A DNA stretch of 64,000 nucleotides from Gilvimarinus sp. 2_MG-2023 (GTDB lineage Bacteria; Pseudomonadota; Gammaproteobacteria; Pseudomonadales; Cellvibrionaceae). This document shows, in pieces, positions 45,142-53,338 of the stretch; position 1 is the first letter of the stretch, and each line of letters begins with the position of its first letter. The stretch covers positions 224,750 through 288,749 of the forward strand of contig NZ_JAUOQM010000044.1 in the NCBI RefSeq assembly GCF_030547685.1, read 5' to 3'. Position numbers and translations under genes: made by a program. The notes beneath the pieces were generated by a model that searched no databases, was not told the origin of the DNA, and saw only the letters and a list, made by a program, of their open reading frames with translations.

Positions 45142-45166
45142 AAAAAAAGCCGGCGTTATCGCCGGC
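45142..45166 (-). terminator. Strong terminator with no annotated gene upstream
   Basis: On the minus strand GCCGGCG-ATAA-CGCCGGC forms a 7-bp GC-only stem with a tetraloop, followed by seven T residues (45142-45148). The nearest minus-strand gene is more than 700 bp away and has its own terminator, so this one probably ends a separate short transcript. Confidence 0.85.
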
Positions 45167-45313
45167 CAAGAGAGAGAGTCGCATGTAGCGACAGTGAGAG
45201 CGAGCGTAATTAAAGGAATATGTTCAACACTTATAGTGTCAAGACGAAGCAGCGACTTGTTTCAGGAATAAACTATTCGCAATAGCCGATTGCTAATAAA
45301 CCTTTAAATTAAC
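45142..45313 (-). ncRNA. Candidate small RNA of about 170 nt
   Basis: Defined by a good promoter (next entry) and the strong terminator at 45142-45166, with no open frame of note between them. The interior contains GTCGC-TACAT-GCGAC next to the terminator hairpin and a near-palindrome TTGACACTATAAGTGTTGAA (45223-45242) that could be an operator or a second promoter. It might instead be the leader of a receptor gene that has been deleted. Expression is not shown. Confidence 0.45.
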
Positions 45314-45319
45314 ATCTTT

Positions 45320-45360
45320 AGACTACGCCTGATGGGTATTGCTGTCAAGTGGTAATACCA
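45320..45360 (-). promoter_or_regulatory. Promoter with uronate-operator core, driving the candidate RNA
   Basis: On the minus strand: core palindrome TGGTATTACCA (45350-45360), one base, TTGACA (45343-45348), 17-bp spacer, TAGTCT (45320-45325). The TonB-receptor promoter at 48949-48989 has the same order and spacing (TTACCACTTGAC), so the two are probably related. Confidence 0.7.
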
Positions 45361-45795
45361 AAAAGCATGGAAATGGTTAATCGTGAGGTGTGGGTTAAAG
45401 AGCTCGAGAATAAAACTTATTTGTACCTTGAGGTGCCGTTCTCAAAGCAGTTTTGCCATTTTGAGGCCACTCAAACGGCAAGCACGGGTTTGCTACTGCC
45501 TTGGGTTGGCATTAGATCCTAATGAACATGCAGCGTCTAATTGGATCGTTCTGGATCACACTATACAGATCCGATTTGAGCGTAATAATGCTGTTCTCTG
45601 CTTGAGTACGAAATGTGCCTATATAAGATGTTAATGGGTGTATAAGAAACTAGAGACTTGCTGGCCGTATTGTCACACTACAGCTTAATACGGGTTTGTT
45701 AGTTCGGCGTCTGTTAGAAGTGCTACAGGTCAATTCGTTTGAGAGAATATAACTAAAAGAGGTTCTAGAGCCTAAGCTCAATCTTGTTACCCAAA

Positions 45796-45826
45796 CAAAA
45801 AGACCAGCCCCAAGTGAGGCTGGTCT
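45796..45826 (-). terminator. Terminator of the TonB-receptor gene
   Basis: On the minus strand AGACCAGCC / GGCTGGTCT form a 9-bp stem with an 8-nt loop followed by TTTTTG, 65 bp after the receptor stop codon. Confidence 0.93.
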
Positions 45827-45890
45827 CATGACTGTCATGCTCTAAGACAGTAGCAGGGCAGGCCCTGAACTTCTGTTCCAGTAAGCTAGC

Positions 45891-48851
45891 TTAGAAACGG
45901 TAGCTCGCACCAAATGTAATTCTGCGATCTGGATAGCCTGAAAAACATACAGGTCCAGTTTCGGAGACACAAGTTTGAAGAATACCTTCTTCGGTAAGGT
46001 TAACCGCTTCAACACCAATGTTTAGTTGATCGGTAACATCATAACTAACGCTAGCATTTAACTGGCCTCTGTCGTGATTTACAACAGGGAAGCTATAGGT
46101 GCTAGCAACACCTGCACCGCCCGCGAAGTCTTGTGAACGGTATGCTTCACGCCAGGTGTAACGCATTCTGGCAGAAAGGCCGTACTTCTCGTAATACGCC
46201 GTAATGTTATAAGCATTTTCAGAGAACTCTAGTAATCCCTGAGGTATTGAGAAGTCGCCTAGAACAGTATTGCCGCGACCGGATGTAGTATCAATTTGCG
46301 AACCACCTGAAAACTCTTGGATGGTGTAATTGGCTAAGAAACCAAAGCCTGATGCCCAGCCTAGAGAATTTTCGAACTCTGCAAGGTCATACTGAACCTG
46401 CATCTCAATACCTTTTTGAGTCGTTGTCGCAGAATCGTTACCTCTTTGACTAGAGTCAACACACAAACCTACCGTATTAGGGTCACCTAAAGTATTGGGT
46501 ATAACTGTTGGGTTCCACAAGCCACCGCCTGGACACGATGGATCAGTTGAACGCTCGAGACCACCAACTGTCGTAGTGCTTTCAGACAATGGGGCGCCGT
46601 TAAAGATTGTCGTAATAATATTACTACGGTCTTTTTTGAAGAAGGCAACAGACGCTACCGCAGAAGGTGCAAAGTACCATTCAATAGAAAGATCTAATGA
46701 GTCTACTTCTTCTGGCTCAAGGTTTGAATTGCCCAGTTCTATTACATCATTCTCAGATTGGCTATAAGAGAAACCTTCATTTAAATCGTTAAAATCAGGG
46801 CGTCTTATGTCTGAACCATAGCCTGCACGAATTACTAAATCTTCGGTTACTTGAGCAGTTAAGTTCAAACGAGGTAAGAGAAAGTCGTAGCTGCCACTGG
46901 TAGTTTCTAAAGATCGAACTCCATTTACTTCAGTGCCATAAGCCACCGAGTCAATTTCAGACTCTACATAACGAACACCTAGGTTACCACTCAGTATGCC
47001 ATACTCAAAGTTGGCTTGTGCGTAGAGTGCGGTTGTTTCTTCATCAACTAAGTAGTAAGCGTTTAAATCTTCTTCTAGCTCTAGAGCAGTAGCGCCAGTA
47101 CCTTCAGGGAAAATCGCTCGGTTAGCGGCAAAAGCAGCCTCAAAGGTTTCGATTGTTCCATCGGGGTCAGAGAAGGCTTTGTCAGCGTCAATCATTAAGA
47201 AGTCGCCAACAAATAGGTCACGATCACCCGTATCGCCATAGTTAGACGGGCCAGGAACAACAAGGTCAGAGAATAGAGAAGCTCTTGGTGAGTCACCTAA
47301 TTTACTGAAGTTGCCAAGCTTATCGTTAATGGTTACTGATTCAGCAGAAGTGCTATTGAAGCGTAAGCCCGCATCAATGGATGTAATACCAAACTGATCA
47401 AAAGCATAAGAGAAGTCTACACGGACTTGGTCATCGCTATTTTCTTGTGTGTCACGGCTCACATCGAGTGCGCGAAGTACATAATTATCAACTGAAAGTA
47501 AATCCGCAACGGTTGGTGCGTATTCATTTTCAAAGTCGATACCAAATGCTAAGGCACCACCAGACAGATCATAAATATATGGCACAGCGTTATCGTTGCC
47601 AGTTGATGCTGTCGGTGTATCTCCGCCCCCATCAAGAGGAGTTTGAGGGTTAATGAAGTTCATTGTTGTGTTTAGCTTGGGTGTGCTCGTGTCAGAGGCT
47701 GCTGAAGCAATTTCAAAACTTGCTGTCAACTTATCGCCTTGCCACTCACCACCAATGCTAAAGAGTGTGGAGTCTGTGACACGTGAGTTTGTCTCGCTAG
47801 TCACACGCATGTTTGGATCATCATCATCAAAAGCAAGGTTCGGAGACAAGCGCCCCGATTCAGCCATTTTGAACTCGCCCAGTCCGTAGCCGAAGTCAAC
47901 GGTTTCGTATGAGTCTGGGACGGAGATAGATCTTATTGAGCCAACACCTGAGCCTTCAATTTTGTATGAGTCACGGCTTCTTTCTTGATCGTTAACGATA
48001 ACATCGGCATGGAATTTCAATTGGTCGCTAGGCGCCCACTCAAAAGTTGATGCTACGTTAACAGTCTCGTAGATGTCATTTTCTTGCTCTTGTAGCAAGA
48101 AGTTAATGCCATTGAAAGTATTGTCACCTTGAGTAACTACAACATCGCGATCAGCACGAGGGCGGAAAGACAAAGCTTCTTGCTCGGTGTAGCTACCGCT
48201 GATTACAAAACCGAAATCGCCAGCACTGGTTTCCCAGTTATCGCCATAAGCGCCTGAAAATCTAGGTTGAATGCCTTCTGTGCTTAAGCTACTGTCTTCG
48301 CCTTGAAGTCTAATTGAGCCTAATGTTTCTTTTAAGTCTAATGGACGAATAGTTCTTAGGTTAACCGTACCACCTACAGAGCCTTCAACAGTTTTAGCAT
48401 CTGGTGCTTTAGTTACTTCAACGGCGGCAATAATTGCTGGGTTGACATCTTCAAAACCAATACCGCTACGGCCAGAACCTGAACCTACGGTGGCAACGCC
48501 ATTGATTTCTACGCGGTTAGCGTTAGTGCCACGAATTTGTACACCAGTACCCACACCCGCCGTACGAGTAATTTGAACACCCGTGATGTTCTCCATTACT
48601 TCGGCCAGGTTTTGGTCGGGCAACTTACCAATATCATCAGCGATGATCACTTCTACTAATTTAGTTGACTCGCGCTTTTCTTCGAGGGCACTTGCCAGCG
48701 AGGCGCGAATGCCTGTCACTACAACTTCTTCCAGCGTGGCCGAATCTTGCTGTTCTTGTGCGGCTGCAGTAGAGGCGGCGAGAGCAATTGAGATACCAAG
48801 TATGGATTTTTTGAAATATTTCAGGTGTGGTTGAATAGTTCGGTTTTTCAT
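45891..48851 (-). CDS. TonB-dependent receptor 1 of the uronate locus
   Basis: A 986-residue outer-membrane receptor. Signal peptide (about 1-31, ending STAAAQ), TonB box LEEVVVTG, plug domain (about 45-180, VQIRGTNANRVEINGV, GSVGGTVNLRTIRPLD) and a long barrel ending in the typical ITFGASYRF. It belongs to the large TonB-receptor group used by marine bacteria for oligosaccharides; the ligand should be fragments of the polysaccharide attacked by the locus. AAGGA precedes the ATG. It has its own promoter, a structured 5' leader and a terminator, so it is a single transcription unit. Confidence 0.94.
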   Translation of the reverse strand: MKNRTIQPHLKYFKKSILGISIALAASTAAAQEQQDSATLEEVVVTGIRASLASALEEKRESTKLVEVIIADDIGKLPDQNLAEVMENITGVQITRTAGVGTGVQIRGTNANRVEINGVATVGSGSGRSGIGFEDVNPAIIAAVEVTKAPDAKTVEGSVGGTVNLRTIRPLDLKETLGSIRLQGEDSSLSTEGIQPRFSGAYGDNWETSAGDFGFVISGSYTEQEALSFRPRADRDVVVTQGDNTFNGINFLLQEQENDIYETVNVASTFEWAPSDQLKFHADVIVNDQERSRDSYKIEGSGVGSIRSISVPDSYETVDFGYGLGEFKMAESGRLSPNLAFDDDDPNMRVTSETNSRVTDSTLFSIGGEWQGDKLTASFEIASAASDTSTPKLNTTMNFINPQTPLDGGGDTPTASTGNDNAVPYIYDLSGGALAFGIDFENEYAPTVADLLSVDNYVLRALDVSRDTQENSDDQVRVDFSYAFDQFGITSIDAGLRFNSTSAESVTINDKLGNFSKLGDSPRASLFSDLVVPGPSNYGDTGDRDLFVGDFLMIDADKAFSDPDGTIETFEAAFAANRAIFPEGTGATALELEEDLNAYYLVDEETTALYAQANFEYGILSGNLGVRYVESEIDSVAYGTEVNGVRSLETTSGSYDFLLPRLNLTAQVTEDLVIRAGYGSDIRRPDFNDLNEGFSYSQSENDVIELGNSNLEPEEVDSLDLSIEWYFAPSAVASVAFFKKDRSNIITTIFNGAPLSESTTTVGGLERSTDPSCPGGGLWNPTVIPNTLGDPNTVGLCVDSSQRGNDSATTTQKGIEMQVQYDLAEFENSLGWASGFGFLANYTIQEFSGGSQIDTTSGRGNTVLGDFSIPQGLLEFSENAYNITAYYEKYGLSARMRYTWREAYRSQDFAGGAGVASTYSFPVVNHDRGQLNASVSYDVTDQLNIGVEAVNLTEEGILQTCVSETGPVCFSGYPDRRITFGASYRF

Positions 48852-48889
48852 AATGAGTCCTTCGTTTATTTATTATGAGGAGCACAGCT

Positions 48890-48941
48890 GCCCGCCAACC
48901 GTCCTTTTTGGGTCTGGCTCAACCCTAGAGAGTTGGCGGGC
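48890..48941 (-). other. Structured 5' leader of the TonB-receptor mRNA
   Basis: GCCCGCCAAC and GTTGGCGGGC form a perfect 10-bp stem around a 32-nt loop that itself can pair (GGGT / ACCC). The predicted start point (about 48942) puts this stem at the very 5' end of the mRNA; about 38 nt remain to the start codon. Confidence 0.65.
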
Positions 48942-48948
48942 ATACTAA

Positions 48949-48989
48949 AATCTACGCGAAGTCAGGTAGGTAGTCAAGTGGTAAGGCCG
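48949..48989 (-). promoter_or_regulatory. Promoter of TonB receptor 1 with degenerate operator
   Basis: On the minus strand: CGGCCTTACCA (48979-48989, one good half-site), one base, TTGACT (48972-48977), 17-bp spacer, TAGATT (48949-48954). Confidence 0.7.
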
Positions 48990-49013
48990 GATGTGTGGCC
49001 CCCGTGGAGGGGG

Positions 49014-49041
49014 CTCCTGGTAATGGACTCCTGGTAATGGA
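49014..49041. repeat. Two 14-bp direct repeats carrying TGGTA half-sites
   Basis: CTCCTGGTAATGGA occurs twice in tandem (49014-49027, 49028-49041), directly after the kduI stop codon. The TGGTA cores are separated by 9 bp, as in the operators, but in direct orientation. Confidence 0.7.
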
Positions 49042-49872
49042 CTATGAAATATCGCTGATGGGAATGTGGTCCATGTCGTCAAACGTTTGATTTTCACCGC
49101 CCATAGCCCAGATGAAGGTGTAATTACTGGTGCCTGCACCACTGTGAATAGACCATGCGGGCGAAATGACCGCGTTGCCGGATGCGAGCACCAAGCTGCG
49201 GGTTTCGCTGGGCTCGCCCATAAAGTGAAATACACGGTTCTCATCGTTGTATTCAAAGTACATGTAGATTTCGCTGCGGCGGCGATGAGTGTGTGGCGGT
49301 TTAGTGTTCCAGACGCTGCCCGGCTCCAACTCTGTAAACCCCATAACCAGTTGGCAGCTATCGACAATACCTGGGCGGATGGATTGGTTGATTGTGCGTT
49401 CGTTCGATTCAGCAGGGCTGCCAAGCTCGATGTGTTTGGCGTTGGCCTTGCTCACGTGGCAGGTCGTCGTGGTGCGGTGGGCCGGATAACTGACCAAATA
49501 GTATTGTGCAGGCTGCGCTGGGTCGACACTGGTAAAGTGTATATTTTTACTTTCGCGAGCAATATAGAGTGAGTCTTTGTAGGTCATCTCAAAGCGCTTG
49601 CCGTCCACTTCGATGGTGCCATCGCCACCTATATTTATGACCCCGATTTCGCGGCGTTCGCAAAAATACTCAGACCCCAGTTCTTTTGATTGTGGTAACT
49701 CCAGTGGTTTGGTCTGTGGCACTACGCTGCCAACGATGGCGCGGTCCACATCTGTGTAGGTAAGAACGGTTTCGCCGGGCGTAAATAGGTCGTCGATAAC
49801 AAATGCCTGTTTAAGTTCGGCATTGGTCATGCGTTTATAGCTATTAATGTCGGCTGTATAGCGTAATTTCAT
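49042..49872 (-). CDS. kduI: 5-keto-4-deoxyuronate isomerase (KduI)
   Basis: Cupin-type isomerase of 276 residues that converts 4-deoxy-L-threo-5-hexosulose uronate (5-keto-4-deoxyuronate), released from unsaturated oligouronates, to 2,5-diketo-3-deoxygluconate. The zinc site is visible: PPHTHRRRSEIYMYF (His, His, Glu) and SIHSGAG (last His). Length matches E. coli KduI (278). It follows the DUF4861 gene by 11 bp, so they share a promoter with the 51163-51181 operator. Its product is the substrate of KduD, encoded divergently. Confidence 0.96.
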   Translation of the reverse strand: MKLRYTADINSYKRMTNAELKQAFVIDDLFTPGETVLTYTDVDRAIVGSVVPQTKPLELPQSKELGSEYFCERREIGVINIGGDGTIEVDGKRFEMTYKDSLYIARESKNIHFTSVDPAQPAQYYLVSYPAHRTTTTCHVSKANAKHIELGSPAESNERTINQSIRPGIVDSCQLVMGFTELEPGSVWNTKPPHTHRRRSEIYMYFEYNDENRVFHFMGEPSETRSLVLASGNAVISPAWSIHSGAGTSNYTFIWAMGGENQTFDDMDHIPISDIS

Positions 49873-49883
49873 GGTTCACCTTT

Positions 49884-51092
49884 TTAAGGGTTGGTGGGTT
49901 TGAGGCGAATAGGGCTGTTCAGCTTGTCGATTTCGTTTGCAAGCTCTACTTTAAATTGCTCTATGGTTTTCGGGCCTTGAGGGTGCGCTGACCAGAATGC
50001 ACCGAAATAATAGTGGGCGCCCGCGGCGCTGTTATTGAGAATAACAAGTTGGTTGTGTTCGTCTTGCTGGAAGGAGTCAAAGGCGTTTATCGGGAAAAAT
50101 ATCGCCATACCTAGTTTGTCGTCATTTAGGCTTTGGGTGCCGTAGGTCGCTAGATACCCCCATTTGCCGTCATCGGGTGTGTGAGTGAGAACTTGCACAC
50201 CATGATCGACAATACCTGTGGCCAGCTGCTCAAGGTCCCCGGCCTGGGCGTCTACCCGGGTCAGATATGAGTTGGCGCGGATGCTGTAGCGGGTGGTTAG
50301 GTCGACGGTTCTCGAGTCGGGGCTCCAACCTCCGTGAGTAACCGTTGCGCTCGATTCCAGAGGGCCGGTTGCTATGGTTACCGACATGTCGGCCACTTGC
50401 TCGGGTTTAACCAAGCGGTTATCGAGCCAAGCTCCTACAGCGCCCAGCCCCAGAGATGGTCCCACTTTTAATATGTCCATGCCCCAGTCGGCCATGCTGT
50501 GGTAGTCGCCGCCATCAAGCCCGGTGTGGGCTAGGGAAAGTCCGTTTTGTTGTTTGCCAAAGATGTCGATGGCGCCGCGCTCATCAAAGTAGTAGCGATA
50601 ACCGACCTGCTCTGACTCCCAGCCAAAGCCTTCGTATTTGAATAACTTGTTGCCTATGGTGTGAGTGGCGGGCAGTTGCATCGCTTGGGCGTTGTGATAG
50701 CGGCCGCCACTGTAGTTACCTTCTTTATCCGTTTCGCCTCCGACTCTTACCGCTAGTTCCGCGTAGGTTTGAGCGGGGTAGTCGACCTGAAGGGAGCCAT
50801 CGTTTAATTGGTGTACTGCCAGGGTTTGTTTTGTTTCGGCAGGTAATTTTACCTGTACCAACAGCTTGTCACCCGCCGTCTGGCTGGGGGCTTCTTCGCC
50901 ATTAATAATGACAACTGAATCCCGGTTAGGTGCCAGGCTGTTGAGATGGAGGCTAATCACCTCTTTGCGTGCTTGCGACAATGGGTTTTCGACGGAGTAG
51001 TATGAAACGGTTTCTGTGGCGGGTGTGGCCAGGCAGGGAACGCTTAGTAGGGCTATGCCAGCGGCGATGGAGGCTGTGGTGAGTCGTAGCAT
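49884..51092 (-). CDS. DUF4861-family exported protein
   Basis: A 402-residue protein with a signal peptide (ending PCLATPA). It matches the DUF4861 family, which recurs in uronic-acid polysaccharide loci of Bacteroidetes and marine proteobacteria but has no settled activity. Conserved-looking stretches are YEGFGWESEQVGYRYYFDERGAIDIFGK, DYHSMADWGMDILKVGPSLGLGA (both shown only in part), and FGAFWSAHPQGP. Acidic and aromatic residues suggest a carbohydrate enzyme. It is first in an operon with kduI. Confidence 0.8.
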   Translation of the reverse strand: MLRLTTASIAAGIALLSVPCLATPATETVSYYSVENPLSQARKEVISLHLNSLAPNRDSVVIINGEEAPSQTAGDKLLVQVKLPAETKQTLAVHQLNDGSLQVDYPAQTYAELAVRVGGETDKEGNYSGGRYHNAQAMQLPATHTIGNKLFKYEGFGWESEQVGYRYYFDERGAIDIFGKQQNGLSLAHTGLDGGDYHSMADWGMDILKVGPSLGLGAVGAWLDNRLVKPEQVADMSVTIATGPLESSATVTHGGWSPDSRTVDLTTRYSIRANSYLTRVDAQAGDLEQLATGIVDHGVQVLTHTPDDGKWGYLATYGTQSLNDDKLGMAIFFPINAFDSFQQDEHNQLVILNNSAAGAHYYFGAFWSAHPQGPKTIEQFKVELANEIDKLNSPIRLKPTNP

Positions 51093-51162
51093 TTGCTGGA
51101 TCTCCGGTAATGTTTTGTTAAAACTTAGACTTTAATTAACGAGAAATATACTATAACATCAT

Positions 51163-51181
51163 TGGTAATACCACATTACCA
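51163..51181. promoter_or_regulatory. Operator between the kduI and GH105/kduD operons
   Basis: TGGTA-A-TACCA-CAT-TACCA: an 11-bp palindrome plus a third half-site, giving the outer TGGTA-N9-TACCA. On the plus strand TTAGAC (51125-51130) and TATACT (51147-51152, 16-bp spacer) lie just upstream, so the operator sits on the start site. It can also control the divergent DUF4861-kduI operon. Confidence 0.78.
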
Positions 51182-51255
51182 GTTGGCAAGTTTAAGTGTT
51201 TGCCTATTTACTGAGTTGGCTTTTGCTTAAATACAATAATGATTTGGAGATTCCT

Positions 51256-52506
51256 ATGTTTCTGAAACCCTTCTCTGCACTGCTGGCAGGTATGGTTGCT
51301 TGTGGTTGTGCGACCGCCGAGATAGATCAGAGCCAGGGCCTGGCTTGGCCCGAGTTGGTGGAGTACAAAAAGCCCGGTACAACTGATATTGCCTTGAGTG
51401 CCGAGCTAAGCCGCAGCGCAGTAAGCCAAATTGCCAATCAGGTTGCTGACTGGCAACTGGATCAATACGACATCCGTTCTAACAAAATGCGTCCCGAAGG
51501 GCGCGCGAGTGGTTTACCTCAAGGTTGGATGTACGCACCTTTGCACTCGGGCTTGTTGGATTGGGCGCGGGTTTCAGGCCAGCCTGCCTATGAGCAGGCG
51601 GTGCGTAATATTGCCGCGGTCAACTTGTGGCGTTTAGGGCCCCGACGTTATCACGCGGATGATCACGCCATTGGTCAAGTCTATCTGGATCTTTACGAGA
51701 CTTACCAAGAGCCGGTGATGAAAGAGAACATCGAAGTGGTGTTCGACTGGGTTCTGGAGCATCAAAGTGACCGAGATTTGGCGTTTGAACACCCCGAAAA
51801 AGAGGTGATTCACGGTGCCAACCGTAAGTATGTAGACCCCTGGTGTACGGTGCGCTGGTGCTGGGCCGATGCTATTTTTATGGCGCCGCCGGTATGGGCG
51901 CAACTGGCCGAGATTACCGGTAAAGATAAGTACCTGGAGTTTATGAACCGCGAGTTCTGGGTGACCACTGATTACCTCTACAGCGAGGAAGATCAGCTGT
52001 TCTTGCGTGACAGCCGCTATTTTACCCGTAAAGCCGATAACGGTAAGCCAATCTACTGGGGCCGTGGTAACGGGTGGGTACTGGCAGGTATAGCGCGTAC
52101 TTTGCCTCATATTCCTCAAGACTTTAGCGATCGGGAAAAGTACGTCCAGCTGTATAAAGAAATCAGCGAGAGTTTGCTGAAGGCGCAAAAGAGCGATGGT
52201 AGTTGGCCCGCCTCCTTGCTGGAAATAAGCGATACACAGAACCCCGAGTCGAGCGCAACCGGTTTAATCGTGTTTGCGCTGGCCTGGGGTATCAATAACG
52301 ATGTACTCCCTGCGGATGAATATCGTCCAGCGGTTGAAAAGGGCTGGAAATCGTTAGTGAGTACCGTTCAGCCCAATGGCAAGTTGGGTTTTGTTCAGCA
52401 GGTGGGCTATGCGCCAGAGAGTGCCACGGCTGAGGATACCCAGTTGTATGGTACCGGCGCACTACTACTGGCCGCGGCCGAAGTTTATCAGTTGCTTGAG
52501 AAGTAA
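51256..52506 (+). CDS. GH105 unsaturated uronyl hydrolase
   Basis: A 416-residue GH88/GH105 (alpha/alpha-six barrel) enzyme that removes the 4,5-unsaturated uronic acid left by polysaccharide lyases, feeding KduI. The catalytic Asp is D205 in WCWADAIFM; YWGRGNGWVLAG and DGSWPASLLE are family blocks. Signal sequence with a possible lipobox (VACGC). The frame opens at 51196, but the ATG at 51256 has TTGGAG upstream. First gene of a GH105-kduD-GH2 operon. Whether it prefers rhamnogalacturonan-, glucuronan- or ulvan-type ends is not decidable from sequence alone. Confidence 0.92.
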   Translation: MFLKPFSALLAGMVACGCATAEIDQSQGLAWPELVEYKKPGTTDIALSAELSRSAVSQIANQVADWQLDQYDIRSNKMRPEGRASGLPQGWMYAPLHSGLLDWARVSGQPAYEQAVRNIAAVNLWRLGPRRYHADDHAIGQVYLDLYETYQEPVMKENIEVVFDWVLEHQSDRDLAFEHPEKEVIHGANRKYVDPWCTVRWCWADAIFMAPPVWAQLAEITGKDKYLEFMNREFWVTTDYLYSEEDQLFLRDSRYFTRKADNGKPIYWGRGNGWVLAGIARTLPHIPQDFSDREKYVQLYKEISESLLKAQKSDGSWPASLLEISDTQNPESSATGLIVFALAWGINNDVLPADEYRPAVEKGWKSLVSTVQPNGKLGFVQQVGYAPESATAEDTQLYGTGALLLAAAEVYQLLEK

Positions 52507-52516
52507 GGGGAACAGC

Positions 52517-53293
52517 ATGAGCGATTCAATAATTTCACAGTTATTTTCCGTTGAGGGAAAGGTCGCCTTGGTCACCGGCGCTAGCCGGGGCTTGGGTCAA
52601 GCCATGGCATTGGCGTTGGCTCAAGCAGGTGCCAAGGTGGTGGCGCTGGGGTCGCGTCCGGAAAGCTTGAACAAAACCTGTGATTTGTTTGCCCAGCACA
52701 AGCTGGAAATTCGCGCACTGGGGTGCGACCAACGCTCGGCCGATTCTATTCGCTCGACCGTGGCACAGGTGCTCGAAGAGTTTGGTCGTATTGATATTCT
52801 CATTAATAACGCCGGTACCATTCACCGTGCTCCGGCTCACGAATTTTCCGATGAGGATTGGGACGATGTGATCGAGACCAATCTCAACGGAGTATTTCGG
52901 ATGTGCCGCGAAGTGGGCCGGTCAATGCTTAGCCAAGGCTCGGGGAAAATCATCAATATCGCCTCTTTACTGAGTTTTTCCGGGGGTATTACTGTGCCTG
53001 CCTACGCGGCGAGTAAAGGTGGTGTGGCACAGCTGACCAAAGCACTGGCCAATGAGTGGGCCAAAGATAACATTCAGGTGAACGCAATCGCCCCCGGGTA
53101 TTTTGAAACCGATAATACAGAGAATTTACGCAAAGACTCCGAGCGTTCAGCCAGCATTAGTGCCCGTATTCCAACTGCTCGGTGGGGTGTGCCCGACGAC
53201 CTGGCCGGTACTGCGATTTATTTAAGCAGTAAGGCATCTGACTATGTCAACGGTCATGTACTGCTGGTAGACGGTGGTTGGATGGCGCGTTAA
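52517..53293 (+). CDS. kduD: 2-deoxy-D-gluconate 3-dehydrogenase (KduD)
   Basis: Classical SDR of 258 residues that reduces 2,5-diketo-3-deoxygluconate to 2-keto-3-deoxygluconate. TGASRGLG cofactor motif, NNAGTIHR, catalytic Ser in NIASLLSF and YAASKGG with Tyr and Lys; the AIAPGYFETDNT segment is characteristic of KduD. AAGGGG precedes the ATG at 52517; the earlier part of the frame lies in the GH105 gene. Ten bases after GH105, in the same operon. Confidence 0.94.
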   Translation: MSDSIISQLFSVEGKVALVTGASRGLGQAMALALAQAGAKVVALGSRPESLNKTCDLFAQHKLEIRALGCDQRSADSIRSTVAQVLEEFGRIDILINNAGTIHRAPAHEFSDEDWDDVIETNLNGVFRMCREVGRSMLSQGSGKIINIASLLSFSGGITVPAYAASKGGVAQLTKALANEWAKDNIQVNAIAPGYFETDNTENLRKDSERSASISARIPTARWGVPDDLAGTAIYLSSKASDYVNGHVLLVDGGWMAR

Positions 53294-53338
53294 GCGTTTA
53301 TTGTGCCTCGATATTTAAACTAACATTGTGTGTTGATT

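Noticed and set aside
45368-45634. Short plus-strand frames after the 45350 operator core
   Set aside because: No ribosome-binding site and no recognisable product; possibly fragments of a lost gene, but not supportable.
48995-49016. GCCCCC/GGGGGC hairpin after kduI as terminator
   Set aside because: Six-bp stem with no T-run on the minus strand; termination is not supported.
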